DNA from: a virus
Direction: 5' to 3' (one strand)
Length of the DNA stretch: 64,000 bases
IMG/VR virus record: IMGVR_UViG_3300035182_000826
Span: 62,001 to 126,000 of that record
The position numbers and the translations under genes are program-made. This document shows, one piece after another, positions 1 to 8,013 of this stretch (its first letter is position 1; each line of letters opens with the position of its first letter). The notes under the pieces are model-generated. The model searched no databases. It saw only the letters and a list, made by a program, of their open reading frames with translations, and had not been told where the DNA came from.

Positions 1-221
1 GAGATGAGTTCACTAAGCAATTCAATCTTCGTGAGTTCTGCATTGAGGAAGACATCGAGACCAAAATGTCAACGCTGAACGATGGTATTGAATTGGCAAC
101 GGAACTTGACACTTCCTCTTTAGATGCCACTGTTCAACAGTTGATTGCCGAGGGCGTTCAGCCATCACCTAATATCAGTCCAGTAGAGCTCATCGCGATT
201 TACAAGGAATTGGACCAATGA
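1..221 (+). CDS. gp47: Recombination endonuclease subunit gp47 (SbcD/Mre11-like), C-terminal end
   Basis: Only the last 72 codons are in the window; the gene enters from the left edge in the frame that ends at the TGA at 219-221. The visible tail is acidic and helical and shows no catalytic motif, because the phosphoesterase domain of Mre11-family proteins is N-terminal. The identification rests on position: the stop overlaps the start of the gp46/Rad50-like gene by ATGA, which is the usual coupled 47-46 arrangement in T4-like phages. The two proteins form the nuclease-ATPase complex that resects DNA ends for recombination-dependent replication. Confidence 0.6.
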   Translation, partial: DEFTKQFNLREFCIEEDIETKMSTLNDGIELATELDTSSLDATVQQLIAEGVQPSPNISPVELIAIYKELDQ

Positions 222-1957
222 AGCAGTTCGATCTTCATTTCATCAGTCTTGTTCTTCAGAACTTCATGTCATTTGGGAATTCACCAATTGAGGTGAACTT
301 GAGTGAGCCTGGTACCATTCTGGTTGAAGGCGTTAATCTTGACAAGGGCGGATCAAACGGATCTGGCAAGACAACAATTTTGAATGCAATTTGTTACGCG
401 CTGTTCAACAAGCCGTTTGACAATATCAGTCTACAGCGGCTGATCAACAACACGAATGCTACCAAAAACACCAAGATGGAGGTCTCCCTGACCTTTATCA
501 AATCAGGCATAGAGTACACGGTGACTCGTGTACGTGGTGAAACAAATAACATCAACATCACACGAGATGGAGAGGACATCACTCCTGGAAAGGGTGTGAC
601 TGAATGTGATGCAATGATCCAAGACATCATTGGAATCTCATTCGAGCTGTTCGTGATCATGGTGATCTTCTCTGGGTCATCATCACCGTTCCTAGATCGG
701 CCAATTGCGCAGCAGCGTAATCTGATCGAAGAGCTGTTCAATATCTCAATGTTGTCAGAGAGGGCAGTGAAGCTTAAGGAGCTGATCAGAGCGACTGAGA
801 CAGACATTAAGGTCCAAGAAGCCATCATCAAGCAACAGCAGATCGCGAATGAGCTTCATGTGAAGCAGATCAAGGACGCTGAGAACCGAATCCTTACGTG
901 GGAATCACAGCGCCAAGACAAGATCTTCCGTATGGAACACGATCTGAAACGCATCGGCGACATCGACTTTGTGGCTGAACAGGCTCTACACCAACAAAAG
1001 GCAGAACTCACTGCGGCACTGTCTAGTGCAAAGCAGCGGTATAAGACCGTGATGCAGGAGCATCATCGAGTCAGCACCGACTTGGACCGGCATTTGTTTG
1101 AGGGGGAAAAACTCAAGAACTCAATATGCCCGTACTGCGAACAGCACCTTGCCTCAGCCAAGGAAAAGCTGGCCATTACACTAGGTAAGATTGACCAGAT
1201 GGCAGTTCAGTTCGAGGGCCTTTCAACAAATGCTGAAGCGCTCAAGACTGAGGTGCAGCGTCTTGAAAGTGAACTGAACGAGGTGACCAGCAAGATCAAG
1301 CACCAAGATCTGATTTCACTGCTGTCAATCCGCGAGAACTCCACACTGACCCAAACAAAGCTTGACGAGTTACGTGTTGCAGTAAACCCGCACACCGAGG
1401 CGCTGCAAGCGCTCATGGAGCAGGAACAAGTAAAGGTTCAGACGGAGGAGTTTGACGCTCTGAAGCGCCGCCAGGAACACCAGCAATTCTTGCTAAAGCT
1501 CTTGACAAGTAAGGACTCATTCGTGCGTCGTCGGATTTTGAATTCATTGATTCCATATCTGAACCAGCGGTTGAACTTCTATGCAACAATTCTTGGTTTG
1601 CCGCACCGCGTCACCTTTAACCCAGACCTATCATGCACATTGAGTGAGTATGGTCGCGAGCTTGACTTTGGGAACTTATCAAATGGCGAGAAGAAGCGAG
1701 TGAACATCGCAATGGCACTTGCCTTCAGAAATGTCACACACAAGCTCCACATGTCCGTTAATCTGTTCTTTGTCGACGAGCTAGAGGGTGGTGCTCTTGA
1801 CACACCAGGCATTGATGGTATCATCAAGATTCTGAAGGATCTGGCAAGAGATGAAGACATGACTGTGTTCGTAATCAGTCATAGCCCACAAATCATTGGC
1901 CGTCTTGATCGAACAATGACAGTCACAAAGCAATTTGGGTTCAGCACCATCTCCTAA
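218..1957 (+). CDS. gp46: Recombination endonuclease subunit gp46 (SbcC/Rad50-like ATPase)
   Basis: The 579-residue protein has the full SMC/Rad50 layout. A Walker A loop (GSNGSGKT) is at about residues 45-52. A long coiled coil is split by a CPYC zinc hook at about residue 304. The ABC signature (LSNGEKKR) is near 487 and Walker B (LFFVDE) near 515, followed by an ISHS switch. It is expected to bind gp47 and control its nuclease during DNA end resection. The ATG overlaps the gp47 stop (ATGA), so translation is coupled and this start is secure. Its TAA stop is also the first half of the TAAATA box for the next gene. Confidence 0.93.
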   Translation: MKQFDLHFISLVLQNFMSFGNSPIEVNLSEPGTILVEGVNLDKGGSNGSGKTTILNAICYALFNKPFDNISLQRLINNTNATKNTKMEVSLTFIKSGIEYTVTRVRGETNNINITRDGEDITPGKGVTECDAMIQDIIGISFELFVIMVIFSGSSSPFLDRPIAQQRNLIEELFNISMLSERAVKLKELIRATETDIKVQEAIIKQQQIANELHVKQIKDAENRILTWESQRQDKIFRMEHDLKRIGDIDFVAEQALHQQKAELTAALSSAKQRYKTVMQEHHRVSTDLDRHLFEGEKLKNSICPYCEQHLASAKEKLAITLGKIDQMAVQFEGLSTNAEALKTEVQRLESELNEVTSKIKHQDLISLLSIRENSTLTQTKLDELRVAVNPHTEALQALMEQEQVKVQTEEFDALKRRQEHQQFLLKLLTSKDSFVRRRILNSLIPYLNQRLNFYATILGLPHRVTFNPDLSCTLSEYGRELDFGNLSNGEKKRVNIAMALAFRNVTHKLHMSVNLFFVDELEGGALDTPGIDGIIKILKDLARDEDMTVFVISHSPQIIGRLDRTMTVTKQFGFSTIS

Positions 1958-1960
1958 ATA
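1955..1960 (+). promoter_or_regulatory. T4-type late promoter box TAAATA
   Basis: TAAATAG ends the gp46 gene and lies 20 bases before the ATG at 1981. T4 late promoters have the -10 consensus TATAAATA, and this box recurs before most virion-type genes of the window. Confidence 0.55.
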
Positions 1961-1980
1961 GAGAAAACAAGGAGAGATTG

Positions 1981-2433
1981 ATGAAGTTATCAGATTTTGG
2001 GGTACGTCTGTTTGAAGAGGATCTTGAAAAGCTCACAGCTGAAGAGTACTGGAAGTCACACAGCACAGGTGCTAAGAAGTACACTAGCGCTGAGGTTTAC
2101 GAAGTAAAGGCGAATGGTGACAAGTACGACGTGTTCACAACATCAAGTGGATCCCGTAAGAAGTTCGGTTCGTACACAGCTGTTCAACTGAAAGATCTGT
2201 TCAAGCCACTTCAACCATCGCAGACGCCAGACGTTGAAGGGTTTATAAAGTACACTGATCCAACCGTGAACCGCGCAATTCAACACTCTGGTGATCCTCT
2301 TCAGATTGACTTAGGTGACCAAACGAAGGTGCTGAATGACGGTGATTACTTGATGCAAACAGTGAATGGCACCAAGTTCGTGTATGTGGTGGTTCCATCT
2401 GCTGAGTTCGAAGACACATTCAAGCCTGTCTAA
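1981..2433 (+). CDS. Hypothetical protein, probably late-expressed
   Basis: This is a 150-residue protein of unknown function. The ATG at 1981 is chosen over an in-frame TTG three bases earlier because a good AAGGAG ribosome site ends about five bases upstream. The N-terminal LSDFGVRLFEEDLE resembles the short amphipathic starts seen on several virion-associated proteins in this window (LFEA/LIEA-type starts). The middle is rich in Lys, Tyr and Ser, and the C-terminal half is beta-like. A TAAATA box lies directly upstream and another directly downstream, so it is probably transcribed late on its own. No domain was recognised. Confidence 0.75.
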   Translation: MKLSDFGVRLFEEDLEKLTAEEYWKSHSTGAKKYTSAEVYEVKANGDKYDVFTTSSGSRKKFGSYTAVQLKDLFKPLQPSQTPDVEGFIKYTDPTVNRAIQHSGDPLQIDLGDQTKVLNDGDYLMQTVNGTKFVYVVVPSAEFEDTFKPV

Positions 2434-2443
2434 CTGGCTCAGC

Positions 2444-2449
2444 TAAATA
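2444..2449 (+). promoter_or_regulatory. T4-type late promoter box TAAATA
   Basis: CTAAATAAGG lies only six bases before the ATG of the endonuclease VII gene. If it is used, the transcript would start at or next to the start codon, giving an almost leaderless mRNA. Confidence 0.45.
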
Positions 2450-2455
2450 AGGTTC

Positions 2456-2848
2456 ATGAATGAACCTAAAAAACTAAAAGCAAAAGACGTTAAGACGGTA
2501 CGAAAAGCCTTGCTCGAAAAGCAAGGCTTTTTCTGCGCTATTTGCAAGTTGCCTTGCACAGAGGAGCAGGCTGTTTTAGACCATGATCACACTCACGGGC
2601 ACGTCCGTGCTGTGCTGCATCGGGGGTGCAACGCCGCCGAAGGCAAGGTCATGAACACACTGCGTCGATATGGTATCAAAGCGCCAGAGGAGTTCTTGAG
2701 GGGACTTCTAGCATACCATGATTTACATTCCACCAATCAATCTGGGTACATACACCCAGCTCATCGAACAGAAGATGAGAAAAAAGAATTGGCTAAGAAG
2801 CGGGCTAGACGCAGAAGAACCGCAATAAAGTTGAAATCTAAGGAGTAA
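2456..2848 (+). CDS. gp49: Recombination endonuclease VII (Holliday junction resolvase, gp49-like)
   Basis: The 130-residue protein carries the endonuclease VII hallmarks. CAIC near residue 23 and a later GCNAAEGK segment supply zinc ligands and the active-site Asn. Between them lies the metal-binding LDHDH motif of the His-Me (HNH) finger. T4 endonuclease VII is 157 residues and resolves branched DNA before packaging. The C-terminus is very basic (Lys/Arg-rich), suited to DNA binding. The gene lies between unknown genes upstream of the primase-helicase pair, and the next gene starts after a clear AAGGAG site three bases downstream. Confidence 0.9.
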   Translation: MNEPKKLKAKDVKTVRKALLEKQGFFCAICKLPCTEEQAVLDHDHTHGHVRAVLHRGCNAAEGKVMNTLRRYGIKAPEEFLRGLLAYHDLHSTNQSGYIHPAHRTEDEKKELAKKRARRRRTAIKLKSKE

Positions 2849-2851
2849 TTC

Positions 2852-3433
2852 ATGACACCTCAATGGACAACACGCACTGACGTAGAACTTGCGTCTGGTG
2901 ATTACGGGCCTTTGCTTGGTTTGGTCGCTGTAAGCTACCACGTGTACAGCAAAGCCGAAGAGTTTCTTGGGCCATTCAACGCGAAGCAACGTGGACATGG
3001 AATTTACACCCCTCCAACTCGTGATCAACTCAGGGCGGCCATTCCACAGTACAGAATGAATCCAGTTTCGTACTCAGCTTTTTTGTCAAGTCTCATTGCT
3101 TTCTGCGAACGCACTAAGGGCATGCAAGCCCTACCAACACCACACCCATCAATCATTCACTCAATTCAGCTTCAGCCGTCAACCTTTGAAATCAAGTGCC
3201 AAAACGGTAAAGTTCACTTGTTCTTGGCTGGTATGGATGAACCGCTGAAGCTGAAATTTGCAAATCCAAAGACAGCAGAAACGACGAAGTTCATTATTCT
3301 TCGTCCAAAAATCAGTACTGTTGGAACAGCATCAGCAACACGCTGGGAAGTGTTGCTCTTTGACAAGGCGTATGGCTACATCCCAAATTGGGTTGACGCA
3401 AATCTGAACCCACGTTGGAGTGGTGTAATGTGA
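2852..3433 (+). CDS. Hypothetical protein in the replication cluster
   Basis: This is a 193-residue protein with no recognised domain. The ATG follows AAGGAG at a normal distance, and it sits three bases after the endonuclease VII stop, so the two genes are co-transcribed. The sequence is soluble, mixed alpha/beta and rich in Pro and aromatic residues (for example WEVLLFDKAYGYIPNW near the C-terminus). There are no membrane segments or metal-binding clusters. Its place between a resolvase and the polymerase-like, primase and helicase genes suggests a DNA-related role, but this is inference from position only. Confidence 0.75.
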   Translation: MTPQWTTRTDVELASGDYGPLLGLVAVSYHVYSKAEEFLGPFNAKQRGHGIYTPPTRDQLRAAIPQYRMNPVSYSAFLSSLIAFCERTKGMQALPTPHPSIIHSIQLQPSTFEIKCQNGKVHLFLAGMDEPLKLKFANPKTAETTKFIILRPKISTVGTASATRWEVLLFDKAYGYIPNWVDANLNPRWSGVM

Positions 3434-3441
3434 CCTAAGTT

Positions 3442-3484
3442 GAGGTCGCATGGGTTATTGGCGCTAGGTACAATAACCCATATG
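3442..3484 (+). promoter_or_regulatory. Stem-loop between Shine-Dalgarno and start codon (split ribosome binding site)
   Basis: GAGG at 3442-3445 is followed after four bases by a perfect 11-bp stem (ATGGGTTATTG at 3450-3460 pairing with CAATAACCCAT at 3471-3481, loop of 10), and the ATG begins at 3482. The linear distance of 36 bases is far too long for initiation. Folding the hairpin would bring GAGG to within about five bases of the ATG. T4 gene 25 is a known case of this arrangement. Confidence 0.6.
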
Positions 3485-4750
3485 GAGCACTTAGAAAAAA
3501 GCAGCATTCTTCATTGGACTCGGTTCTATCCGAATCTGAAGCGCGTGCATTCTGAAAAAGTCAAAGATCGGCAAGAGATGATCTTGCATGTTGCCGCTCT
3601 TTGGAAACACTCACAGGCAAAAATGACCCCAAACGGGCTTTGTTCAATCAAAGTCCCTTTGACACAACTCAGAGAAAATCTAAGAGACTATCGAGCTGTT
3701 GTTGATCACTTCTTCGATGTTCGACAGCTAGGCTTCAAGATTGAAGACACATTTGAGTTGTCTACACTGACACCAAAGATTCTTCCACCTACAGAGGAAG
3801 ATGAGATTTGTGGGATTGTAAATGAACTCCAATACCACGTCCCACCAAGGCCTGATGATTGCGTCATCAGCAAGGTCTATCTGCAAGAAAACATTGATTG
3901 GGACTACATCTTCGAGCGGCTGAGCCGTTCACCTCGTCCTGACATTATCTTGCAGTTGAAGTGGCTACGACACCAGCCACCTGAACTAAACTTTCACTTC
4001 AAACCAGCTGGCAAGTTGGGCCTGCGCGACACCTCTGTGTGGCCGATCAAGGGCATTGAGAACTGGCCAACATGGCTTCGTGAGCGATTGTTTGGGACAG
4101 CAGTCGATCTTGACTCTGCTTACGTGCAGTTCCTTGTGAACACGCTTCGAAAAGAGATTCCAGAAGATCAACTCGGGGCGCTGTTTCCTGATCTGCTGAA
4201 GCTGTTGGCAGACAAAGAGGCGTTCAGACGAGAGCTCTGTGAAGAAATCCTGATGGTGGAATACACCAAGGAACACAAGGGCGTCATGAAGAACATCTTG
4301 ATGTCACTTGCGAATGGATCTCGCATTTCAGCCAGCGTGATCTTGAATGCTGCTAGGCACTCTGCGGTGGCTGAAATGATCCTCGATATTGTCCCAACTG
4401 CAAGCGCTGATGATTTGATAAGGATTGGTGATAGGTTGAGGTCAATCAGCAGACAGTTTGACAATGCCAGAAAGATGATCTGCATTGCGCTGTTCAAGAA
4501 AGCCCCAACAAACGAGAACAAAAAGTCAGTGTTCAGTTCGTATTTCATGTGGGAGCGTGAAGCGCGATACATGATTTGGGAGGCCTTTGAACGGCATGGA
4601 ATTATGGCACACGACGGGCTAGATGGTATTCCTGCAAAGTACCTGACTGATCTGCCAAAGGTCATGAATGATCTACACCTTAAGCTCAGTGTTAAAGGTA
4701 TGGCCGGTGCCACCGAGGCGACGCCGGCTCACACCGAACAGAAAGAATGA
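3482..4750 (+). CDS. Divergent family-A polymerase-like protein without exonuclease domain (putative)
   Basis: The protein has 422 residues from the ATG at 3482. Three spaced motifs resemble the palm of DNA polymerase I-type enzymes: DLDSAY at about 209-214 (motif A-like), KNILMSLANG at about 270-279 (motif B/O-helix-like) and HDGLD at about 377-381 (motif C-like). The spacings of about 60 and 107 residues match those of family A. The N-terminal 200 residues show no 3'-5' exonuclease motif. It precedes the primase and helicase genes by six bases. The last residues are encoded by a fragment of the interspersed repeat (4714-4736). The polymerase call is inference; it could instead be an inactive relative or another nucleic-acid enzyme. 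Confidence 0.45.
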   Translation: MEHLEKSSILHWTRFYPNLKRVHSEKVKDRQEMILHVAALWKHSQAKMTPNGLCSIKVPLTQLRENLRDYRAVVDHFFDVRQLGFKIEDTFELSTLTPKILPPTEEDEICGIVNELQYHVPPRPDDCVISKVYLQENIDWDYIFERLSRSPRPDIILQLKWLRHQPPELNFHFKPAGKLGLRDTSVWPIKGIENWPTWLRERLFGTAVDLDSAYVQFLVNTLRKEIPEDQLGALFPDLLKLLADKEAFRRELCEEILMVEYTKEHKGVMKNILMSLANGSRISASVILNAARHSAVAEMILDIVPTASADDLIRIGDRLRSISRQFDNARKMICIALFKKAPTNENKKSVFSSYFMWEREARYMIWEAFERHGIMAHDGLDGIPAKYLTDLPKVMNDLHLKLSVKGMAGATEATPAHTEQKE

Positions 4751-4756
4751 TAGGCT

Positions 4757-5782
4757 ATGAAGTTCACATCGCTGATTGACCTGGTGGAGGCCAGGGTGAG
4801 CATGGGTGCACTAGGCGGCACTGGATTTAGGGGTGTGAAATGCCCTGTTTGCAATGATCACACTCAGCGGGCCGGCTTCAAAATTGATGATGCTGGTATG
4901 TTTTACGGGTGCTTCAACTGTGGCGAAAAGTTCAGCTATGAACGAGACTCAGCAAAGCTTTCAAAGAATGGCTACCGGATTTTAGAGTGCTTTGGTATTT
5001 CCAGAGATGAGATTAGCCAGGCACTAGGTGGCAGCTTTTTTCTGAGAGAACGTGAAATCATCACTGTAGAGGATCTGAAGCCGAAGTACAGCCTTGCAAC
5101 TCCAGAAGTTCAACTGCCGCCAAGATCATATCCAATTGGGTCGCCTGAAAAGCCAGAGTTCCAAGCACCAATCATTGCTTATCTGCAGAGACGTGGTGTA
5201 GATCCACTTGCCATTAACGCGCATTTCAGTCTTGACCCGCAGTTTCTGAACCGAGTTATTCTGCCATGTTATCGCGAGGACAAGATCATTTTTTGGCAGG
5301 CGAGAGCCATAAATCCTGATGATCGACCGCGGTTCAAATCACCTGCTGTTCCTAAAGAGGCCGTGCTTTGGGGGTTCAACAACATCCATCACTCAAAGAC
5401 ACAACCGCTGTTCATTTCAGAGGGAATTTTCAACGCGTATTTTCTCGATGGTGTAGCATTACTTGGGTCAAAGCTGAACCAAGCAAAGGTTGAGCTGTTG
5501 AACAAAACACGAAGAGACAAGGTCGTAATTGTCGATCGCGACACACCTGGTGGTGCGCTTGGTCATGCTGCGATCAGCAATGGCTGGAAGGTTTCATTTG
5601 TCCCAGTTGGGTGTTCAGACGTAAACGACAGCGTTTTACAATTTGGGCTTCTTTACACAATACGATACGTGGTTTCGCACATTACGGAGGCGAGTACCAT
5701 AAAGACAACAAGTGGTGTTTCTGTGCAAAGCACACTTGCGCTTGACATGGAACTTGCACTAGCAAAATTGCAAAGGATCTGA
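4757..5782 (+). CDS. gp61: DNA primase (gp61-like, zinc-binding and Toprim)
   Basis: The 341-residue protein begins with a zinc ribbon, CPVC at residues 29-32 and CFNC at 52-55, as in bacterial and T7/T4-type primases. A Toprim-like core follows: FISEGIFNAYFL carries the conserved Glu and VIVDRDTPGG the DxD. These motifs fit synthesis of RNA primers for lagging-strand replication. It lies six bases after the polymerase-like gene and two bases before the helicase gene, the expected primase-helicase pairing. The length matches T4 gp61 (342 residues). Confidence 0.85.
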   Translation: MKFTSLIDLVEARVSMGALGGTGFRGVKCPVCNDHTQRAGFKIDDAGMFYGCFNCGEKFSYERDSAKLSKNGYRILECFGISRDEISQALGGSFFLREREIITVEDLKPKYSLATPEVQLPPRSYPIGSPEKPEFQAPIIAYLQRRGVDPLAINAHFSLDPQFLNRVILPCYREDKIIFWQARAINPDDRPRFKSPAVPKEAVLWGFNNIHHSKTQPLFISEGIFNAYFLDGVALLGSKLNQAKVELLNKTRRDKVVIVDRDTPGGALGHAAISNGWKVSFVPVGCSDVNDSVLQFGLLYTIRYVVSHITEASTIKTTSGVSVQSTLALDMELALAKLQRI

Positions 5783-5784
5783 TT

Positions 5785-7104
5785 ATGATGATTGACCAAG
5801 AGTCACAGACGATGTTTATCAGTGCGATGCTTGGAAATCCTGGGCTGTTTGCGCGCGTTCAGCACTTGCTACAGCCTGTGTACTTTGACGCCAAGTACCA
5901 AGATGGTGTGAAGTTCCTAAAGACGTTCTTCGCAGAGAACCGAGGTGTACCGTCGCCTGAAATCTTCAAGACCGCAACGAAGATTCAACTACCTCAAATC
6001 ATCACAAATATTTCTCAAATTGACATGAACTTCCTAGCGTCTGAAATCGCTAAGTTCTGTCAGATCAGAGCTGTCACCCAAGCGGTACTGCAATCACCAA
6101 AGATGATTGAGAATGGTGATCTCGGTAAAATGCTCGAGATGATCAAGAACGCAGTTCAGATTCAACTGCACACTGATCTTGGTATCAACTATTTTGACGA
6201 CCCGGCCGCCCGCCTGACCGAAGAGGAGACAGAGCAAATCATCAAGACTGGTTGGGATGATCTTGATCGGGTTATTGGCGGCGTTCAGACTCAGGAATTG
6301 ATCCTGTTCCTAGCGAACTCTGGTGGTGGTAAGTCGGTTGGTATGACTAATTTGGCGTACAACTTGCTATCACAAGGCAAGAATGGTGTCTACATTTCAT
6401 TGGAAATGAAGGACAAGCTCGTTGCTCGCCGACTTGACTCGATGATCTCTCGAATCAGCGGCTTCATCATTCGCGATCACAAGATTGAGGTGTGTGAGCA
6501 GATTGAGAGAGCTAAGGCCGCTGGCTTCGGTGACTTTCACATTAAGCGCATGCGTGAAAGTACAACCACCTCAAATGAAATCTTGAGCTACTGCAATGAG
6601 GTTCAAGACAGAACTGGCAAGAAAATCGACTTCGTGGTCAGTGATTACCTTGATCTAATGGCAACAAATGGTAAGACCAATGACAATGGGAACATGTTCC
6701 TAAAGGACAAGATCGTTGCAGAGGAGTTGAGAGCTGTCGGTTTTGACCTTGACGCAATCATGATTAGCGCGTCTCAACTAGGCCGTGGGGCCCTTGTCGC
6801 AACTCGTGAAGAACGCAAGATCGAACAAGACCACATTCAGGGTGGCATCTCAAAGATCAACACCTCTGACCTTGCGATCGCAATGGTCAAAGACGAAGCA
6901 CTTGATGCTGCCAATGAGTACCGCTTTGACATTGTCAAATCACGTAACTCTGGTGGTGTCGGTAAGTCCGTCCATCTTGGATGGGACCCTATCAGCCTGC
7001 GAATCAGCAACATTCAACGAAAGCAGGCTGCGAAACTAGAGCTGAAGATCCCCGGTGTTAGAAAGCCCGGTGATTCAGACGATGGCCTTGGCTTGCTCGG
7101 GTGA
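5785..7104 (+). CDS. gp41: Replicative DNA helicase (DnaB family, gp41-like)
   Basis: The 439-residue protein has a DnaB-like N-terminal helical domain and a RecA-like C-terminal motor. Walker A (ANSGGGKSVG) is at about residues 177-186, SLEM follows as in DnaB proteins, and VVSDYLDLM is the Walker B region. A Q-rich SASQLGRGA segment corresponds to the H3/sensor region. It should unwind DNA as a hexamer with the upstream primase. Two ATG codons (5785, 5788) follow an AAGGA site. The gene is the last of the replication run. Confidence 0.9.
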   Translation: MMIDQESQTMFISAMLGNPGLFARVQHLLQPVYFDAKYQDGVKFLKTFFAENRGVPSPEIFKTATKIQLPQIITNISQIDMNFLASEIAKFCQIRAVTQAVLQSPKMIENGDLGKMLEMIKNAVQIQLHTDLGINYFDDPAARLTEEETEQIIKTGWDDLDRVIGGVQTQELILFLANSGGGKSVGMTNLAYNLLSQGKNGVYISLEMKDKLVARRLDSMISRISGFIIRDHKIEVCEQIERAKAAGFGDFHIKRMRESTTTSNEILSYCNEVQDRTGKKIDFVVSDYLDLMATNGKTNDNGNMFLKDKIVAEELRAVGFDLDAIMISASQLGRGALVATREERKIEQDHIQGGISKINTSDLAIAMVKDEALDAANEYRFDIVKSRNSGGVGKSVHLGWDPISLRISNIQRKQAAKLELKIPGVRKPGDSDDGLGLLG

Positions 7105-7117
7105 TAGCCGGCCACAA

Positions 7118-7123
7118 TAAATA
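7118..7123 (+). promoter_or_regulatory. T4-type late promoter box TAAATA
   Basis: AATAAATACC lies after the helicase gene. The expected transcription start would be just downstream of an ATG at 7126, which argues that the gene below starts at the TTG at 7150 instead. Confidence 0.5.
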
Positions 7124-7149
7124 CCATGTCCATTCCTAAGGAGAACACT

Positions 7150-7401
7150 TTGACAACTCAAACACAAACCCTCACTGTTGACGGAATCACTTACGCTGTT
7201 GATCAGTTCAGCCAGCAAGTTCAGTCAGGCGTCCAGATGTACTCGGCCTTCCAAGCTGACTTGCAAAAGGCACAACTTGAGGTTGCTAAGACGCAGGCCG
7301 CAATGGCCATGCTGTCTGGGCAGATTCAGGAAGCTGTCAAGGCTGAATTGGCTGCGAAGGCGGCTGATGCCAAAGCGGCAGCTGAGCCGCAACAAGAGTG
7401 A
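7150..7401 (+). CDS. Small Ala/Gln-rich helical protein, TTG start
   Basis: This is an 83-residue protein of unknown function. The TTG at 7150 is preferred over the in-frame ATG at 7126 because AAGGAG (7138-7143) is correctly spaced before TTG, whereas the ATG has no ribosome site and overlaps the predicted transcript start. The C-terminal two thirds form one long amphipathic helix (repeated AKAELAAKAADAKAA-type segments) typical of coiled-coil proteins. A terminator follows within 25 bases, so it is a one-gene late unit. Confidence 0.65.
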   Translation: MTTQTQTLTVDGITYAVDQFSQQVQSGVQMYSAFQADLQKAQLEVAKTQAAMAMLSGQIQEAVKAELAAKAADAKAAAEPQQE

Positions 7402-7422
7402 TGATTTTTGATCACTGAAAAG

Positions 7423-7452
7423 AAAAAGGGAGCCACATGGCTCCCTTTTTTC
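7423..7452 (+). terminator. Rho-independent terminator
   Basis: A 13-bp stem (AAAAAGGGAGCCA pairing with TGGCTCCCTTTTT) with a two-base loop is followed by TTTCTTA. It closes the 7150 gene. Confidence 0.85.
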
Positions 7453-7476
7453 TTATGCCTACGAGATCACCTTCTA

Positions 7477-7645
7477 ATTTGACACCTTTTCTTAAGTGCA
7501 GCGCGTCTTAGGCGATAGAGCACACCCTCGGCGACACCGGTGAGGCCCGGCTCACGCCGGACAGTTCAGCCAATAAGTTATGCACGGCACTTAGCCGAGG
7601 CGAGCCGGTGTCGCCTCGTGTCGCCAAGGGTAACAGGCGCGGCGG
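7477..7645. repeat. Single copy of the interspersed GC-rich palindromic repeat
   Basis: From TTCTAATTTGACACC to the reverse arm GTCGCCTCGTGTCGCC this stretch matches, unit by unit, the repeats at 30.4-31.7 kb (opposite orientation) and 59.5-60.5 kb (same orientation). It contains CGGCGACACCGGTGAGG, the CTTAAGTGCAG segment and a near DnaA box, TTATGCACG, at 7578-7586. No coding potential is visible. Confidence 0.8.
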
Positions 7646-7750
7646 CCTCGCCTTTTAGAAACGGGCCATTAAGAACCTTTCGCGCATACCAAAATGAGTA
7701 ATGTGCGGTTCTTGCAATTGCATCTTCACCTTTTGGCTATGGTCCTTTGA
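7645..7750 (-). pseudogene. Remnant of a 26-residue-repeat gene
   Basis: On the minus strand the frame reads PKGEDAIARTAHYSFWYARKVLNGPFLKGE, quoted here only in part: the PKGEDAIA and YARKVLNGPF blocks are diagnostic of the repeat family found at 8.2 and 14-15 kb. The preceding Phe codon is replaced by TAG and there is no start. The 3' end runs directly into the interspersed repeat, which seems to have truncated it. Confidence 0.6.
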
Positions 7751-7992
7751 TGAAGTCTCTTGCATGCAAGTGCACTTTCATGCTGATCACTCCACCCAAC
7801 GAGTGTCACACCAAGATGATCTCACCTTTTCTTTGGCAGCGTTTTGGTTACTTGCGCTACAGAGTCGGCAAGAGGCTGGTGTGACTGGTAATCGACTGTG
7901 GCGACCCCGAACTCGGGGAACACGCCCTTCATGTGCTAGAACGACAGATGTGTCTGGTTCAAGCCATAGATGAAAACGATCGTTTGGCTCAT
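7751..7992 (-). pseudogene. Decayed alpha/beta-hydrolase-like gene
   Basis: From the ATG at 7992 the minus strand reads MSQTIVFIYGLNQTHLSF, a typical hydrolase start with an oxyanion-hole-like IYGLN. An in-frame TAG follows (7938-7936), then MKGVFPEFGVATVDYQSHQP and, after a frameshift, IILV-TGA-HSLGGVIS. The last segment is the nucleophile elbow GHSLGG with its first Gly codon mutated to TGA. Three independent lesions show that this is a pseudogene. The family assignment rests on the elbow and the overall order of segments. Confidence 0.6.
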
Positions 7993-8013
7993 GCCCGTAT
8001 CGGGCCACGGCGG

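Noticed and set aside
4168-4713. A 181-codon minus-strand frame opposite the polymerase-like gene
   Set aside because: Composition and lack of start signals fit a shadow; the plus-strand gene has motifs and operon context.
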